The notes under the pieces: generated by a model
Databases searched by the model: none
What the model was told of the DNA's origin: nothing
Seen by the model: the letters and a program-made list of their open reading frames with translations, nothing else
Origin: Ampullaceana balthica
Lineage: Eukaryota; Mollusca; Gastropoda; Lymnaeidae
Length of the DNA: 64,000 nucleotides
NCBI GenBank assembly: GCA_944989445.1
Contig: CALYLW010000435.1
Span: 1-64,000, forward strand
Reading direction: 5' to 3'
Made by a program: the position numbers and the translations under genes
Shown here: one piece after another, positions 48,387 to 59,968 of the stretch
How positions within the stretch are numbered: the first letter of the stretch is position 1
Layout: the number at the start of each line of letters is the position of its first letter

Positions 48387-48744
48387 TTAGTGGATTATAT
48401 TATGGTTTTAAAAAATTAATGAACATGAATAAATAATTGTAATTAAAACGAAGTAAAGGTGAGGAACATGTTTACCATTGCATGCCATATTTATTTAAGC
48501 AGTAATAAAAGAGGCCGCATAAGAGTATATACCTATAAATACACATTTATAAAAATACAAGATACTTTTTTTAAGGCCACACGAAAGTTACTGAGGTCGC
48601 AGGTCCCCCCCCCCAAATGAGATAAAACATATTCCAAATATACACCCAAAAAAAACCCATTACCAATTACTATTTAGTATTCTTTTATGTTTTATTTATA
48701 CATAAATGATTTTTTTTTACAAACAAAGAAATTGTATACACCAG

Positions 48745-48906
48745 CAGTGGCGTAACAACGGCTTGACATTGGGGCAGTTGCCAATGGCGCCGGCCTGCGC
48801 CAGTTCAAAAGGGCGCCGCTAAATCTATAATTTTAAAATGTTTATTTAAATAAAAGGCGCCAAAAATAAATTAGCAAAGGGAGTCAAAAACCCAGTTACG
48901 CCTCTG
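48745..48906. mobile_element. Nested hAT-type MITE (CAGTGGCGTAAC ends)
   Basis: CAGTGGCGTAAC at 48745 and GTTACGCCTCTG ending 48906 form a 12-bp inverted repeat with one mismatch around 162 bp. Flanks TACACCAG and TACATAAG agree at six of eight positions. It lies inside the larger hAT. Confidence 0.7.
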
Positions 48907-48944
48907 TACATAAGTAAACATACTTATACATTTACTGTCCTAAC

Positions 48945-49760
48945 TTTCATAATAGAAAAATCGCGTATTACGCTATCAAAATTAAAATTATTTGTAATAT
49001 CTTGTTCTATGGACAGTATTGCAAGATTTGTTGTTTTTAATCGCTCATTGTGGAACAAAGATAATGTTTTATCAGCTTCATTTTGGAGAAGCTCCTTTCA
49101 CAACTAGCGACACTGATAGCAATAGTTGAAAAATTCATAGCAAAATTACAATGTTGGGTGCAGAACTTTCCAATCTATACTGTTGAATAAATTTTATTAG
49201 ATCAAAGGTGCCTTTTCCCCCAGTTTTTCTAACATAATGTCTCTTCTTTTAATGTAGGTACAGCCATTAAAACCTGGATCCTTTTTCTTTCAATATTGAA
49301 CTGTCAATGTTAATAAAGTAATTTATTTGATGTTCAAATGCTTCATTTAGTAGGTTAAATGTTATTATATACGAATATTTTCTTGCAAGGACATGCAACT
49401 CATCAAAGCGTTATTTTCTTTTCTTTTATAATTCCATCCATGTATAAAAACATTTCTCGTTGTACTTCTTGTTTTAAAGATAGAACCACGTCTTCTGAAT
49501 TGCCCCATCTCATATTTTTCTCCTTCTAACTAGGCGTTCAGTTGATATCTCCATCTCTTCACAAATTGTTTGGCTGATATAACAGCGTTTTGCATTAGCA
49601 CATCTCTTTGTTCCATGCAATGGCTTTGCATTAATTTAAAAAAATGACGGGTACCCATAAATTGAGATAATATAGAAGAGAAAAATATTGCATAGAATTT
49701 AGTAAAATTCCAGCATCTGATCTCGTTTTCATAGTTACTTCTTCAGATGTCAATTTTTCT
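48945..49760 (-). pseudogene. hAT transposase remnant with C-terminal dimerisation domain
   Basis: Minus-strand reading of 48945-49130 gives, across frames, NEADKTLSLFHNERLKTTNL, AILSIEQDITNNFNFDSVI and RDFSIMKV. This is the hATC region of ZMYM1-type transposases, where the L-A-I-L-S-I-E block is characteristic. Further right, QREMFLYMDGIIKEKK and RFDELHVLARKYSYIITFN fit the linker before it. Numerous stops make it non-functional, and the N-terminal and catalytic parts are not recognisable. Confidence 0.72.
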
Positions 49761-50569
49761 AACACGCTTGAAAGTTTAAAATATGTCTTTTTCGAAATTA
49801 TTATGCTTATTGTGGTGTTTATTAACAGAGAAATTTGAATATTTACATATTCTTGTCATAATTCTTTATAATTTTCCATAAAATAGATGAATTCAAATTA
49901 TTTACACATTACTATTAATTTAATTGAAAATGCGTAACATGCTTAATGAATAACCGTATTTTAATGAAAAACCCAAATTATGTGTGCTACTTTAATGCAA
50001 TAAAAACAAAATAAATTTAATTTTTAATAACTTTCCTTACAATAACTTACTGCCAACTGAAATGATAATATAAATTACTAATTGCAAGTTAAACACAATA
50101 TTTGAACCACCAAGCCATGTAATTATTGTTCGCGCATCATTCTGCGAATTCGAAATTCCACGGAAACTGTCGTCGCGATATTAATAGCACACATTATTCG
50201 GCCAGGTCGTGTTGTGTTTTTGGGGTCTGTTTCTTATAAAAGAGTCATCTGTGACTTATACCGCTTAGTTTTCCAAACAAATGGATACGTTTTTTGAGCT
50301 ATTAAAAATTTTTGAACGGTTTTGCGTTAGCTATAATATCCACTATGTAATAAAACATATGTTGTGTGAATCCGTTAATTAATACTCGAAATTACGAATA
50401 TTTTTGTTTCACCTTGGTTTTCCCCCTTCAAAAGAAAAAGGGTGGTTGTCGGTCAATGTCGGTATTGGTTGTACTTTTCAAATGCCCACAAATGCCGCCC
50501 CTAAATGAGTGCCGCCCGGGGCGGAACGCCCCCCCCCGCCCCCCCCCTAGCTACGCCACTGAATAGGCC

Positions 50570-50828
50570 CCATTCAAAAAATTATAATTTTAAAAAAGGA
50601 ATATAGAATCAAATAAAGAAATAATACTTAATCTTTTAAAATAATAACAATAATAATAATAATAGGACGTCATCAAGAATCAATGCTTAGGACGTTATCA
50701 AGTATCAATGCGGCACTGATATGTTCCTTTGAAAGCGAGGCTAAAGTACCATGCGTGAAAACACATTGCACAAAATGTTATCGAACATGAACTCTTACAA
50801 GGACCTTGGAGACTCACAGGGGTTCTCA
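50570..50828. other. Spacer with AAT microsatellite and short duplication
   Basis: AATAAT repeats lie at 50640-50665. A duplicated AGGACGTCATCAAGAATCAA-like 24-bp unit is at 50665-50711. Confidence 0.6.
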
Positions 50829-53474
50829 CTCTCTAGCTGTTAGTGCCAAGGTTTGATGTCATATTAAAATCTCTCTAGCTGTTAGTGCGAAGGTTTGATG
50901 TCATATTAAAATCTCTCTAGCTATTAGTGCCAAGGTTTGATGTCATATTAAAATCTCTCTAGCTGTTAGTGCCAACGTTTGATGTCATATTAAAATCTCT
51001 CTAGCTGTTAGTGCCAAGGTATTATGTCATATTAAAATCTCTCTAGCTGTTAGTGCCAAGGTATTATGTCATATTAAAATCTCTCTAGCTGTTAGTGCCA
51101 AGGTATTATGTCATATTAAAATCTCTCTAGCTGTTAGTGCCAAGGTTGGATGTCATATTAAAATCTCTCTAGCTGTTAGTGCCAAGGTTTGATGTCATAT
51201 TAAAATCTCTCTAGCTGTTAGTGCGAAGGTTTGATGTCATATTAAAATCTCTCTAGCTGTTAGTGCCAAGGTTTGATGTCATATTAAAATCTCTCTAGCT
51301 GTTAGTGCCAACGTTTGATGTCATATTAAAATCTCTCTAGCTGTTAGTGCCAAGGTATTATGTCATATTAAAATCTCTCTAGCTGTTAGTGCCAAGGTAT
51401 TATGTCATATTAAAATCTCTCTAGCTGTTAGTGCCAAGGTATTATGTCATATTAAAATCTCTCTAGCTGTTAGTGCCAAGGTTGGATGTCATATTAAAAT
51501 CTCTCTAGCTGTTAGTGCCAACGTTTGATGTCATATTAAAATCTCTCTAGCTGTTAGTGCCAAGGCTGTATGTCATATTAAAATCTCTCTAGCTGTTAGT
51601 GCCAAGGTATTATGTCATATTAAAATCTCTCTAGCTGTTAGTGCCAAGGTATTATGTCATATTAAAATCTCTCTAGCTGTTAGTGCCAAGGTTTGATGTC
51701 ATATTAAAATGTCTCTAGCTGTTAGTGCCAAGGTTTGATGTCATATTAAAATCTCTCTAGCTGTTAGTACCAAGGTTTGATGTCATATTAAAATCTCTCT
51801 AGCTGTTAGTGCCAAGGTGTGAAGTCATATTAAAATCTCTCTAGCTGTTAGTGCCAAGGTTTGATGTCATATTAAAATCTCTCTAGCTGTTAGTGCCAAG
51901 GTTTGATGTCATATTAAAATCTCTCTAGGTGTTTGTGCCAAGGTTTGATGTCATATTAAAATCTCTCTAGCTGTTAGTGCCAACGTTTGATGTCATATTA
52001 AAATCTCTCTAGGTGTTAGTGCCAAGGTATTATGTCATATTAAAATCTCTCTAGCTGTTAGTGCCAAGGTATTATGTCATATTAAAATCTCTCTAGCTGT
52101 TAGTGCCAAGGTTGGATGTCATATTAAAATCTCTATAGCTGTTAGTGCCAACGTTTGATGTCATATTAAAATCTCTCTAGCTGTTAGTGCCAAGGCTGTA
52201 TGTCATATTAAAATCTCTCTAGCTGTTAGTGCCAAGGTATTATGTCATATTAAAATCTCTCTAGCTGTTAGTGCCAAGGTTGGATGTCATATTAAAATCT
52301 CTCTAGCTGTTAGTGCCAACGTTTGATGTCATATTAAAATCTCTCTAGCTGTTAGTGCCAAGGTATTATGTCATATTAAAATCTCTCTAGCTGTTAGTGC
52401 CAAGGTTGGATGTCATATTAAAATCTCTCTAGCTGTTAGTGCCAACGTTTGATGTCATATTAAAATGTCTCTAGCTGTTAGTGCCAAGGTATTATGTCAT
52501 ATTAAAATCTCTCTAGCTGTTAGTGCCAAGGTATTATGTCATATTAAAATCTCTCTAGCTGTTAGTGCCAAGGTTTGATGTCATATTAAAATCTCTCTAG
52601 CTGTTAGTGCCAAGGTTTGATGTCATATTAAAATCTCTCTAGCTGTTAGTGCCAAGGTTTGATGTCATATTAAAATCTCTCTAGCTGTTAGTGCCAAGGT
52701 GTGAAGTCATATTAAAATCTCTCTAGCTGTTAGTGCCAAGGTGTGAAGTCATATTAAAATCTCTCTAGCTGTTAGTGCCAAGGTTTGATGTCATATTAAA
52801 ATCTCTCTAGCTGTTAGTGCCAAGGTTTGATGTCATATTAAAATCTCTCTAGCTGTTAGTGCCAAGGTTTGATGTCATATTAAAATCTCTCTAGCTGTTA
52901 GTGCCAAGGTGTGAAGTCATATTAAAATCTCTCTAGCTGTTAGTGCCAAGGTTTGATGTCATATTAAAATCTCTCTAGCTGTTAGTGCCAACGTTTGATG
53001 TCATATTAAAATCTCTCTAGCTGTTAGTGCCAAGGTATTATGTCATATTAAAATCTCTCTAGCTGTTAGTGCCAAGGTTTGATGTCATATTAAAATCTCT
53101 CTAGCTGTTAGTGCCAAGGTGTGAAGTCATATTAAAATCTCTCTAGCTGTTAGTGCCAAGGTTTGATGTCATATTAAAATCTCTCTAGCTGTTAGTGCCA
53201 ACGTTTGATGTCATATTAAAATCTCTCTAGCTGTTAGTGCCAAGGTATTATGTCATATTAAAATCTCTCTAGGTGTTAGTGCCAAGGTATTATGTCATAT
53301 TAAAATCTCTCTAGCTGTTAGTGCCAAGGTATTATGTCATATTAAAATCTCTCTAGCTGTTAGTGCCAAGGTTTGATGTCATATTAAAATCTCTATAGCT
53401 GTTAGTGCCAAGGTTTGATGTCATATTAAAATCTCTCTAGCTGTTAGTGCCAAGGTTTTATGTCATATTAAAAA
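50829..53474. repeat. 42-bp satellite, 63 copies, with higher-order blocks
   Basis: Sixty-three units of 42 bp start at 50829 with core CTCTCTAGCTGTTAGTGCCA, followed by AGG, a variable 7-base segment and TGTCATATTAAAAT. The variable segment takes a few forms (TTTGA, TATTA, TTGGA, CTGTA, TGTGA with AGTCAT, or CGTTTGA). Units 1-8 and 9-16 carry the same order of variants (including GCGAAGG at 50871 and 51207), giving a 336-bp higher-order block. Later units reuse shorter pieces of the order. There is no open frame of significance. Confidence 0.95.
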
Positions 53475-53887
53475 TAATAACAGGAACAATATTCCTCTTC
53501 TCTCTCCCCCCCCCCACACTCTCCACTTCCCATCCCAACCGTTCATTTCCAGAACTCATTTTCCCAGCTACATCCACGAACACACTTGACGTTGTGCTCA
53601 TCTTTTTAGGCGCGTGGAACATTCAATTAAAAAAAATAAATAAAAAATACGTATCGTAGATATGCTCTCCGAGAAACGCATTATACATTGTACATTGTAC
53701 AACAACGGTGAAAAAACGTGTTGCAATGTGAAATATGTGTTTGTGTCTTTTGTAATTAGTTTTCTTTTGATTTGACGGTTTTGACAAACAACGACTTTTT
53801 GAAACCCGTGAATTCCTTCCAGAGGACGAAAGCAAATGGATGGTCCGTCATGAACATAAGAGCGTTGTGCTTGTAATTTTGTTGTTG
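53475..53887. other. Unique sequence, nothing recognised
   Basis: A CT-rich tract lies at 53493-53530. Short frames only. Confidence 0.4.
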
Positions 53888-54060
53888 CTTTTTAAGTGAG
53901 AAGAGCTCATCTGTGTATGAATGATGATAAGAGCAGTGCTTCTCACTCGTTTGAAGCTTTTGTTTTGTTTTGTTGTTTTTTTTTGTGTTGGTTTTTAAGT
54001 GAGAAGAGCTCATCTGTGTATGATGATAAGAGCAGTGCTTCTCATTCGTTTGAAGTTTTA
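53888..54060. repeat. Direct duplication of about 65 bp, two copies
   Basis: GTGAGAAGAGCTCATCTGTG and the following 45 bp (GATGATAAGAGCAGTGCTTC) occur at about 53897 and 53999. A T-rich spacer separates them, and the first copy has a 4-bp insertion (ATGA). Confidence 0.9.
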
Positions 54061-54393
54061 TTTATTTTTTTTTATTTTGTTAGTTTGGAACGAAAGATTT
54101 TTAAAGACAGTTTCTTAAGTTTTCACAATAAGGGACACATGTATACGGCCGATTGGTACTGAAACATCAGCGGTGTGAAGACTCAAAATTTGTATAAAAA
54201 AGAATCTACTCTACTTTAAAATTTCGTACACCATTGACTCCTACATACATTAGAATAAATTACACACGACTGTTACTCCGACATCAAAAATTCTTTTTAG
54301 AAAAAGATCCTTTAAATTGTCATCAACATTGAAATACAGCTTGATTCTTAATCACTTGTAGAGGTGACCTTATTTGATTTTTGTCAGCGTTAA

Positions 54394-55440
54394 TGCAATG
54401 AATATATAATAATGAATATATAATAATGAATATATAATAATGAATATATAATAATGAATATATAATAATGAATATATAATAATGAATATATAATAATGAA
54501 TATATAATAATGAATATATAATACACTTAGTGGACTATTCGAAGATAACCAGTATATAATAATGAATATATAATAATGAATATATAATAATGAATATATA
54601 ATACACTTAGTGGACTATTCGAAGATAACCAGTATATAATAATGAATATATAATAATGAATATATAATAATGAATATATAATACACTTAGTGGACTATTC
54701 GAAGATAACCAGTATATAATAATGAATATATAATACACTTAGTGGACTATTCGAAGATAACCAGTATATAATAATGAATATATAATAATGAATATATAAT
54801 AATGAATATATAATACACTTAGTGGACTATTCGAAGATAACCAGTATATAATAATGAATATATAATAATGAATATATAATAATGAATATATAATAATGAA
54901 TATATAATAATGAATATATAATAATGAATATATAATACACTTAGTGGACTATTCGAAGATAACCAGTATATAATAATGAATATATAATAATGAATATATA
55001 ATAATGAATATATAATACACTTAGTGGACTATTCGAAGATAACCAGTATATAATAATGAATATATAATAATGAATATATAATAATGAATATATAATACAC
55101 TTAGTGGACTATTCGAAGATAACCAGTATATAATAATGAATATATAATACACTTAGTGGACTATTCGAAGATAACCAGTATATAATAATGAATATATAAT
55201 ACACTTAGTGGACTATTCGAAGATAACCAGTATATAATAATGAATATATAATACACTTAGTGGACTATTCGAAGATAACCAGTATATAATAATGAATATA
55301 TAATACACTTAGTGGACTATTCGAAGATAACCAGTATATAATAATGAATATATAATACACTTAGTGGACTATTCGAAGACAACCAGTATATAATAATGAA
55401 TATATAATACACTTAGTGGACTATTCGAAGACAACCAGCG
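54394..55440. repeat. Two-tier repeat: 14-mer runs punctuated by a fixed core
   Basis: A 14-mer (AATGAATATATAAT) is repeated 9, 3, 3, 1, 3, 6, 3, 3, 1, 1, 1, 1, 1, 1 times in successive blocks. Each block is closed by the same 38-bp core beginning ACACTTAGTGGACTATTCGA and ending AACCAGTATATAAT. Block length is therefore 52 bp plus multiples of 14. The last two cores carry GAAGACAACC instead of GAAGATAACC. Confidence 0.95.
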
Positions 55441-55950
55441 ACAAATTCATCTTTTTACTGCTAGGCCCCCACCTTGTTGCCGGGCTTTGTCCTGGTCGCA
55501 ACCATTTTTTTGGTGGAGGAGGGTGGGTGGTGGGGGTGGGTGAGCGGTTAGTCCTATCACTGTTGGAGAAGCATCAGGTTCTGAAGAAATCGACCTTCCC
55601 AAGCGCCATTAAGGTAACTCATCTCAACCCGGGGCCCTCTGCCTTCCCCACCTCCTAACCCAGTTGGATAGTGATGTCAGGATGCCCCCCCCAACCCCAA
55701 GGGTGGTATGACAGTGCTTACCCTTCCCTCCAGCCGACATCCCCCCCCCATCGTTTCTGACTGACTGATTAAACAAATAAATAATGCAACCAAAAAAAAA
55801 GCTTTATACACCAATTAACATCTTTATATCTCCTGTAAGAATTGTTATAATCTCTCATTTAAAATCATCATCCCCTCTTCGGCTCGTCCCAAACATCCTA
55901 TACTCTCCCTCTTACACATATTATACCACCGAATTGTATCGTAAAACTCG
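55441..55950. other. Unique sequence with G-rich and C-rich tracts
   Basis: G-rich at 55508-55550 and C-runs at 55684 and 55741. No gene is recognised; frames here are short. Confidence 0.4.
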
Positions 55951-56062
55951 TGGTGACGTGGTTCTTGTTTACATTGTGTGGTGACGTGGTTCTTGTTTAC
56001 AATGTGTGGTGACGTGGGTCTTGTTTACATTGTGTGGTGACGTGGTTCTTGTTTACATTGTG
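55951..56062. repeat. 28-bp tandem array, 4 copies, each with TGACGTGG
   Basis: Units of 28 bp start at 55951, 55979, 56007 and 56035: TGGTGACGTGGTTCTTGTTT plus ACATTGTG. Each holds TGACGTGG, identical to the core of the XBP1/ATF6 unfolded-protein-response element. A fifth partial unit reads TGGTGACATC. Confidence 0.9.
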
Positions 56063-56117
56063 TGGTGACATCAAGGCGGGTACAGCGGGTCGTCATCACA
56101 CGGACGTTTTTCTGACC

Positions 56118-56404
56118 TCTTCCCGTAATCTTCCAGAGGGCGACAATTGCCTATTTCCTCTTCCCGTAATCTTCCAGAGGGCGACAATTGCCTATTCCCT
56201 ATTCCCGTAATCTTCCAGAGGGCGACAATTGCCTATTTCCTCTTCCCGTAATCTTCCAGAGGGCGACAATAGCCTATTTCCTCTTCCCGTAATCTTCCAG
56301 AGGGCGACAATTGCCTATTTCCTCTTCCCGTAATCTTCCAGAGGGCGACAATTGCCTATTTCCTCTTCCCGTAATCTTCCAAAGGGCGACAATTGCCTAT
56401 TTCC
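56118..56404. repeat. 41-bp tandem array, 7 copies
   Basis: Seven units of 41 bp (TCTTCCCGTAATCTTCCAGA, then GGGCGACAATTGCCTATTTCC) start at 56118 and every 41 bp, with few point differences (CTATTCCCTA, AATAGCC, CCAAAGG). Confidence 0.95.
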
Positions 56405-57190
56405 ACCCAAACTGAAAATGTCTAACACCGGTGTGTCGGCACATTGGGGGCGGCTCATAAATCTGAAAACTTCGGCCCTTTTGGTGCTCCAGGGCCGCAC
56501 TTGGATTAATTTGGGATTCATTTGAAATCTCCTCAAAGAAAATATACTTCCCTCTCGAGACTGGCAGCAACGTCGCTGTGGTGTGGGGGGGGGTGTGGGG
56601 GGGTGTGGGGGGGGGGTGGGGGATGGTGGTTGGAAAAGACTGTTTATCAGTTTGGTTTAGTTTAGTTTGGAAGAAAGTGTGGTGGGGGAGAGGGAAGAAA
56701 TTAGTGCTCAGTTTCAGTTTCTTATATAGTAAACGAATATTTTTGACGGAGTCGTCACACGTTAGACAATTTCTTACCATGATACAGCTGTAAAAGATTG
56801 GGAGCGTTGCTGGGATGCGCAACTGTGTGAGTGTGTGTGGTGGTGTGTTGTGTGGAGTGTGTGTGTTTGCTTGGGTGTGTGTATTTGTCTTTGTGGATAA
56901 AAAATACATTTAATATGCGTGCAGTGCACCGTAAATAAAACAAACCCGTAAAAACAAAGTTTTTGACTATAAATCCCTTATATATGAGACATAACTAACA
57001 GTATTGATTATTTACAAACGCTACAAACATTGACAGACTGACACCGAGTGATGTCCCTTGTCTTTAATAAATGGGGGTGGGACGTGAGGTGGTGTCGGCA
57101 CGACGGTCGGCGTCAACTCAAACTCACGTGGAAGTGGAAGAAAAAAACAATAACAAACCGTGAATTTGAATTACATACCTCATATAAGGA
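56405..57190. other. Low-complexity and dispersed-repeat region
   Basis: A G-rich GTGGGGG tract lies at 56580-56626 and a GTGT-rich tract at 56827-56890. A 26-bp segment at about 56935-56960 (AACAAACCCGTAAAAACAAA) recurs at the window end (63974-64000), marking a dispersed repeat. No gene seen. Confidence 0.5.
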
Positions 57191-57420
57191 TAAACTAAAA
57201 ATGCATTAATTTAATTACGGTACGTTCGATCGATCTGAAATTTTGATACGATGGATTGTTAGGTTAGACGGAGGTTAGACGGGTCCGTGTGCCAAATTTC
57301 AGCTCGATCCGATCACGGGAAGTGGGTCATTTTCGACTTTTGTTTTTCCGCCCGCCCGCCCAGCCCATGAGATGATGAGATGATGAGACGGCCGCGAAGT
57401 TAATATAAGGGATTTAAAAA
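57191..57420 (+). repeat. Dispersed repeat fragment (GATCGATCTGAAATTTTGAT), copy 1
   Basis: The segment 57201-57260 matches the reverse complement of 63350-63412 over about 55 bp. It includes AATTACGGTAC and GATCGATCTGAAATTTTGAT. The right part (57295-57385) has the form CCAAATTTCAGCTCGATCCG followed by CCCGCCCGCCCG and GATGATGAGA repeats, a style common in invertebrate interspersed repeats. Class unknown. Confidence 0.6.
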
Positions 57421-58058
57421 TGTTTATGTCTGTGTCTTATACGTCTTGCAATAATGTGGGTGTCCGTGTTGACAATGAGTGACCTCTCTTCGTGTGGATG
57501 TTGTGCGGGATCCGTTTGTCTTGGAATTGTGCGGGATCCGTTTGTGTGAAATTTTTGTGGTGTTCCGTTGGGAGTCCTATATTTTTAAACGTATGCATAA
57601 ACAAACACCCGCAAAACACGGCAAGAAAAGGGGACATTAACTCGTCCGACAGGTCCATTACCTCCCTTGTCAAACGTAAGCCAGGGCCGACTACTGTTGA
57701 AACTGTCCCCTTGTTTGCTTCCCGTGTTGATCTATGGAGTCGGTTGTTGTACAAATTACGATTGTCATTTAATCCGGGTACTTGAAGAGAGTTTCCCGCT
57801 AGGCCTTTAGTATAAACATGTCACGCGAACATTACCACCGGTCCATGATAAACACGGCTACCCGAGTTCAATGGCTAACTTACTCAACAATGAGTTGAGC
57901 TTAGTCGTATCTCTTATGATGGATGAAGGAAGGGAGGATAAAGAGAATGAGAGAGACGGAGGGAGAGACCGGATAGTGGGGAATGAAAGACAAACTGTTT
58001 GGAAGAGAACGATAATCAAATGGTGGAGTGTAAGTTAGAGAACGAGAAAGAGAGAAAC

Positions 58059-58070
<12 letters not shown>
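57421..58070. other. Unique sequence, no gene supported
   Basis: Overlapping frames of about 100 codons on both strands at 57437-57785 show no recognisable domain. A 29-bp near-duplication (GTGCGGGATCCGTTTGT) occurs at 57503-57545. The tract from 57915 is purine-rich. Confidence 0.4.

Positions 58071-58124
<54 letters not shown>
58071..58124. repeat. (GA)n microsatellite
   Basis: An uninterrupted GA run of about 54 bp inside a longer purine-rich stretch. The minus-strand Ser-Leu frame over it is a by-product. Confidence 0.95.
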
Positions 58125-58128
<4 letters not shown>

Positions 58129-58416
58129 GAGAGAGACTGAGAGAAGCAGAAAAATCTACGACGGAGCATTTCCTGATACCCTCCCTTAGAAGCCCTTGCG
58201 AATGGCAAAGCTTCCTCTCAAACACAGAAACAGCAGAGACCATAGTCGCCAGTGTTATCGAAACGTTCGCTTGCCTGGGACAGGACGAAGAAGAGAGCGT
58301 GGGAGATAAGGAAATATACGTGTATTGACCCCCACCCCCCACCTGCAAAATTTTGATTTTAATAAAAATATTTTGCAACATTATTGTGGGATACAACTCT
58401 ATTTCTTAAAAAATAT

Positions 58417-58760
58417 TTATAACAATAGTTATATATTTATAACAATAGTTATATATTTATAACCATAGTTAAATATTTAAAACAATAGTTATATATTTAA
58501 AACAATAGTTATATATTTATAAAAATAGATATATATTTATAACAATAGTTATATATTTATAACCATAGTTAAATATTTAAAACAATAGTTATATATTTAA
58601 AACAATAGTTGTATATTTATAACAATAGTTATATATTTATAACAATAGTTGCGTATTTATAACAATAGTTGTGTATTTATAACAATAGTTGTGTATTTAT
58701 AACAATAGTTGTGTATTTATAACAATAGTTGTGTATTTATAACAATAGTTATATATTTAA
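58417..58760. repeat. 20-bp AT-rich tandem array, about 17 copies
   Basis: Units of TTTATAACAATAGTTATATA occur with two variant groups. AAATATTTAAAACAATAG recurs at 58465-58500 and 58570-58600, suggesting a 120-bp higher-order duplication. GTGTATTTATAACAATAG fills 58660-58740. Confidence 0.92.
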
Positions 58761-59467
58761 ACTATGCACGAAGTGTTACGTGTGTTCCGTTTTCAAAACC
58801 TGACAGCCTTGTAATTTCGATACCTGGATAAAACAACCATTTGGGTCAGTCCTACATAAGATGATTGATAAAACCACCAACTAAAGTTGGATAGAACATC
58901 GAAGTTTCAGCGAAAAAAAAATACATAAAAAACGTACGATCGAACTCCATTACAGTAATTTCTCTTGTATTGCAATGTCCCTAGTCATCATTTTGGTGAA
59001 CGAATTAGTTCACCTTTATCTTGCTTATTGTAGGATCAAGAGGAAAATGAAAACCAAATACCTTGCTCATTACTGAGACCAGTTCAAATACAATTTCAAT
59101 TCAACGTTTTAATCAATTACAATATATAAAACTAGGGGTTGTAGGCCGCCTACGGCGCACACTTTTTCAAAAGCCCAAGTAACTATCCTTGATTGATAAA
59201 TACGAAATATTAAACTTCCTGAATTGTACACAAAGTATTTTATAAGTATAAATCCTCAAATCCTCTTTTTTAATCGTTCCCTTTTCCAAAATTAAAATAC
59301 AAGCTAAAACAATGACGTCATATAATATTTTTTACGGCGAGAAACACCCCACGCTTTTTTAACTGCTGTGTACTGTTGTACTATGTTCCTCAGCGTTACG
59401 GAGCGTTACGGATCCCGTGACTTGGACCATTATATTGTTTATTGTATATAATGATATCGTCTGCTGT
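58761..59467. other. Unique AT-rich sequence, nothing recognised
   Basis: Short GAGCGTTACG duplication near 59395-59415. No gene or transposon end. Confidence 0.4.
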
Positions 59468-59633
59468 AATAACCAGATGATATTGCTGATATTACCAGAT
59501 GATACTGATGATATTACCAGATGATACTGCTGATATTACCAGATGATACTGATGATATTACCAGATGATACTGATGATATTACCAAATGATACTGATGAT
59601 ATTACCAGATGATACTGATGATATTACCAGATA
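59468..59633. repeat. 22-bp tandem array, about 7.5 copies
   Basis: Units of CCAGATGATACTGATGATAT plus TA, with CTGCTG and CCAAAT variants. Confidence 0.92.
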
Positions 59634-59968
59634 TGGGAATTTACTCCTCTACATCCTTATACAGTGATGTTACACTATAATTTGTCCAAGATGTGAATGC
59701 ATGATCCTAAAACATATTGCAAAGGGGCCTCGGATACTAAAGCGGCCCCATTGTTGTGACTTTGACACACACCAAAAGGTAACAACTATCGGACGTTGAA
59801 TTTTTGGGGGCTGGGCATAAAACATGCAAGTGACAGCAGGGGATCTCAAAAAGTTACTGGGTGGCTCCACCGTGATACAGTTATGTTAGAGAATCGTTTC
59901 GGCGCTGCGGACGCGACGCCAAGATTTTGTTTGGGCAGACGACATCCGCAAAAGTCTATATTCAAATG
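59634..59968. other. Unique sequence, nothing recognised
   Basis: Overlapping frames that run into the C-rich array to the right are not supported as a gene. Confidence 0.4.

Larger units (their letters stand above)
47941..50561 (-). mobile_element. hAT transposon (CAGTGGCGTAGCTAG ends) with nested elements
   Basis: The left end is CAGTGGCGTAGCTAG at 47941 and the right end is CTAGCTACGCCACTG ending 50561, an exact 15-bp inverted repeat. The octamer AATAGGCC at 47933-47940 and 50562-50569 is a perfect target-site duplication. GCCGCCCGGGGCGG-type palindromes sit just inside both ends. It contains a dead minus-strand transposase and two other elements (48001-48386 and 48745-48906). Confidence 0.93.

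Noticed and set aside
54394..55440. CRISPR-like pattern of a fixed core with variable intervals
   Set aside because: The intervals are multiples of one 14-mer, not unique spacers, there are no cas genes, and the DNA is animal-like.
57437..57785. Overlapping open frames of about 100 codons on both strands
   Set aside because: No recognisable domain, both strands open at once, adjacent to a dispersed repeat; likely chance.
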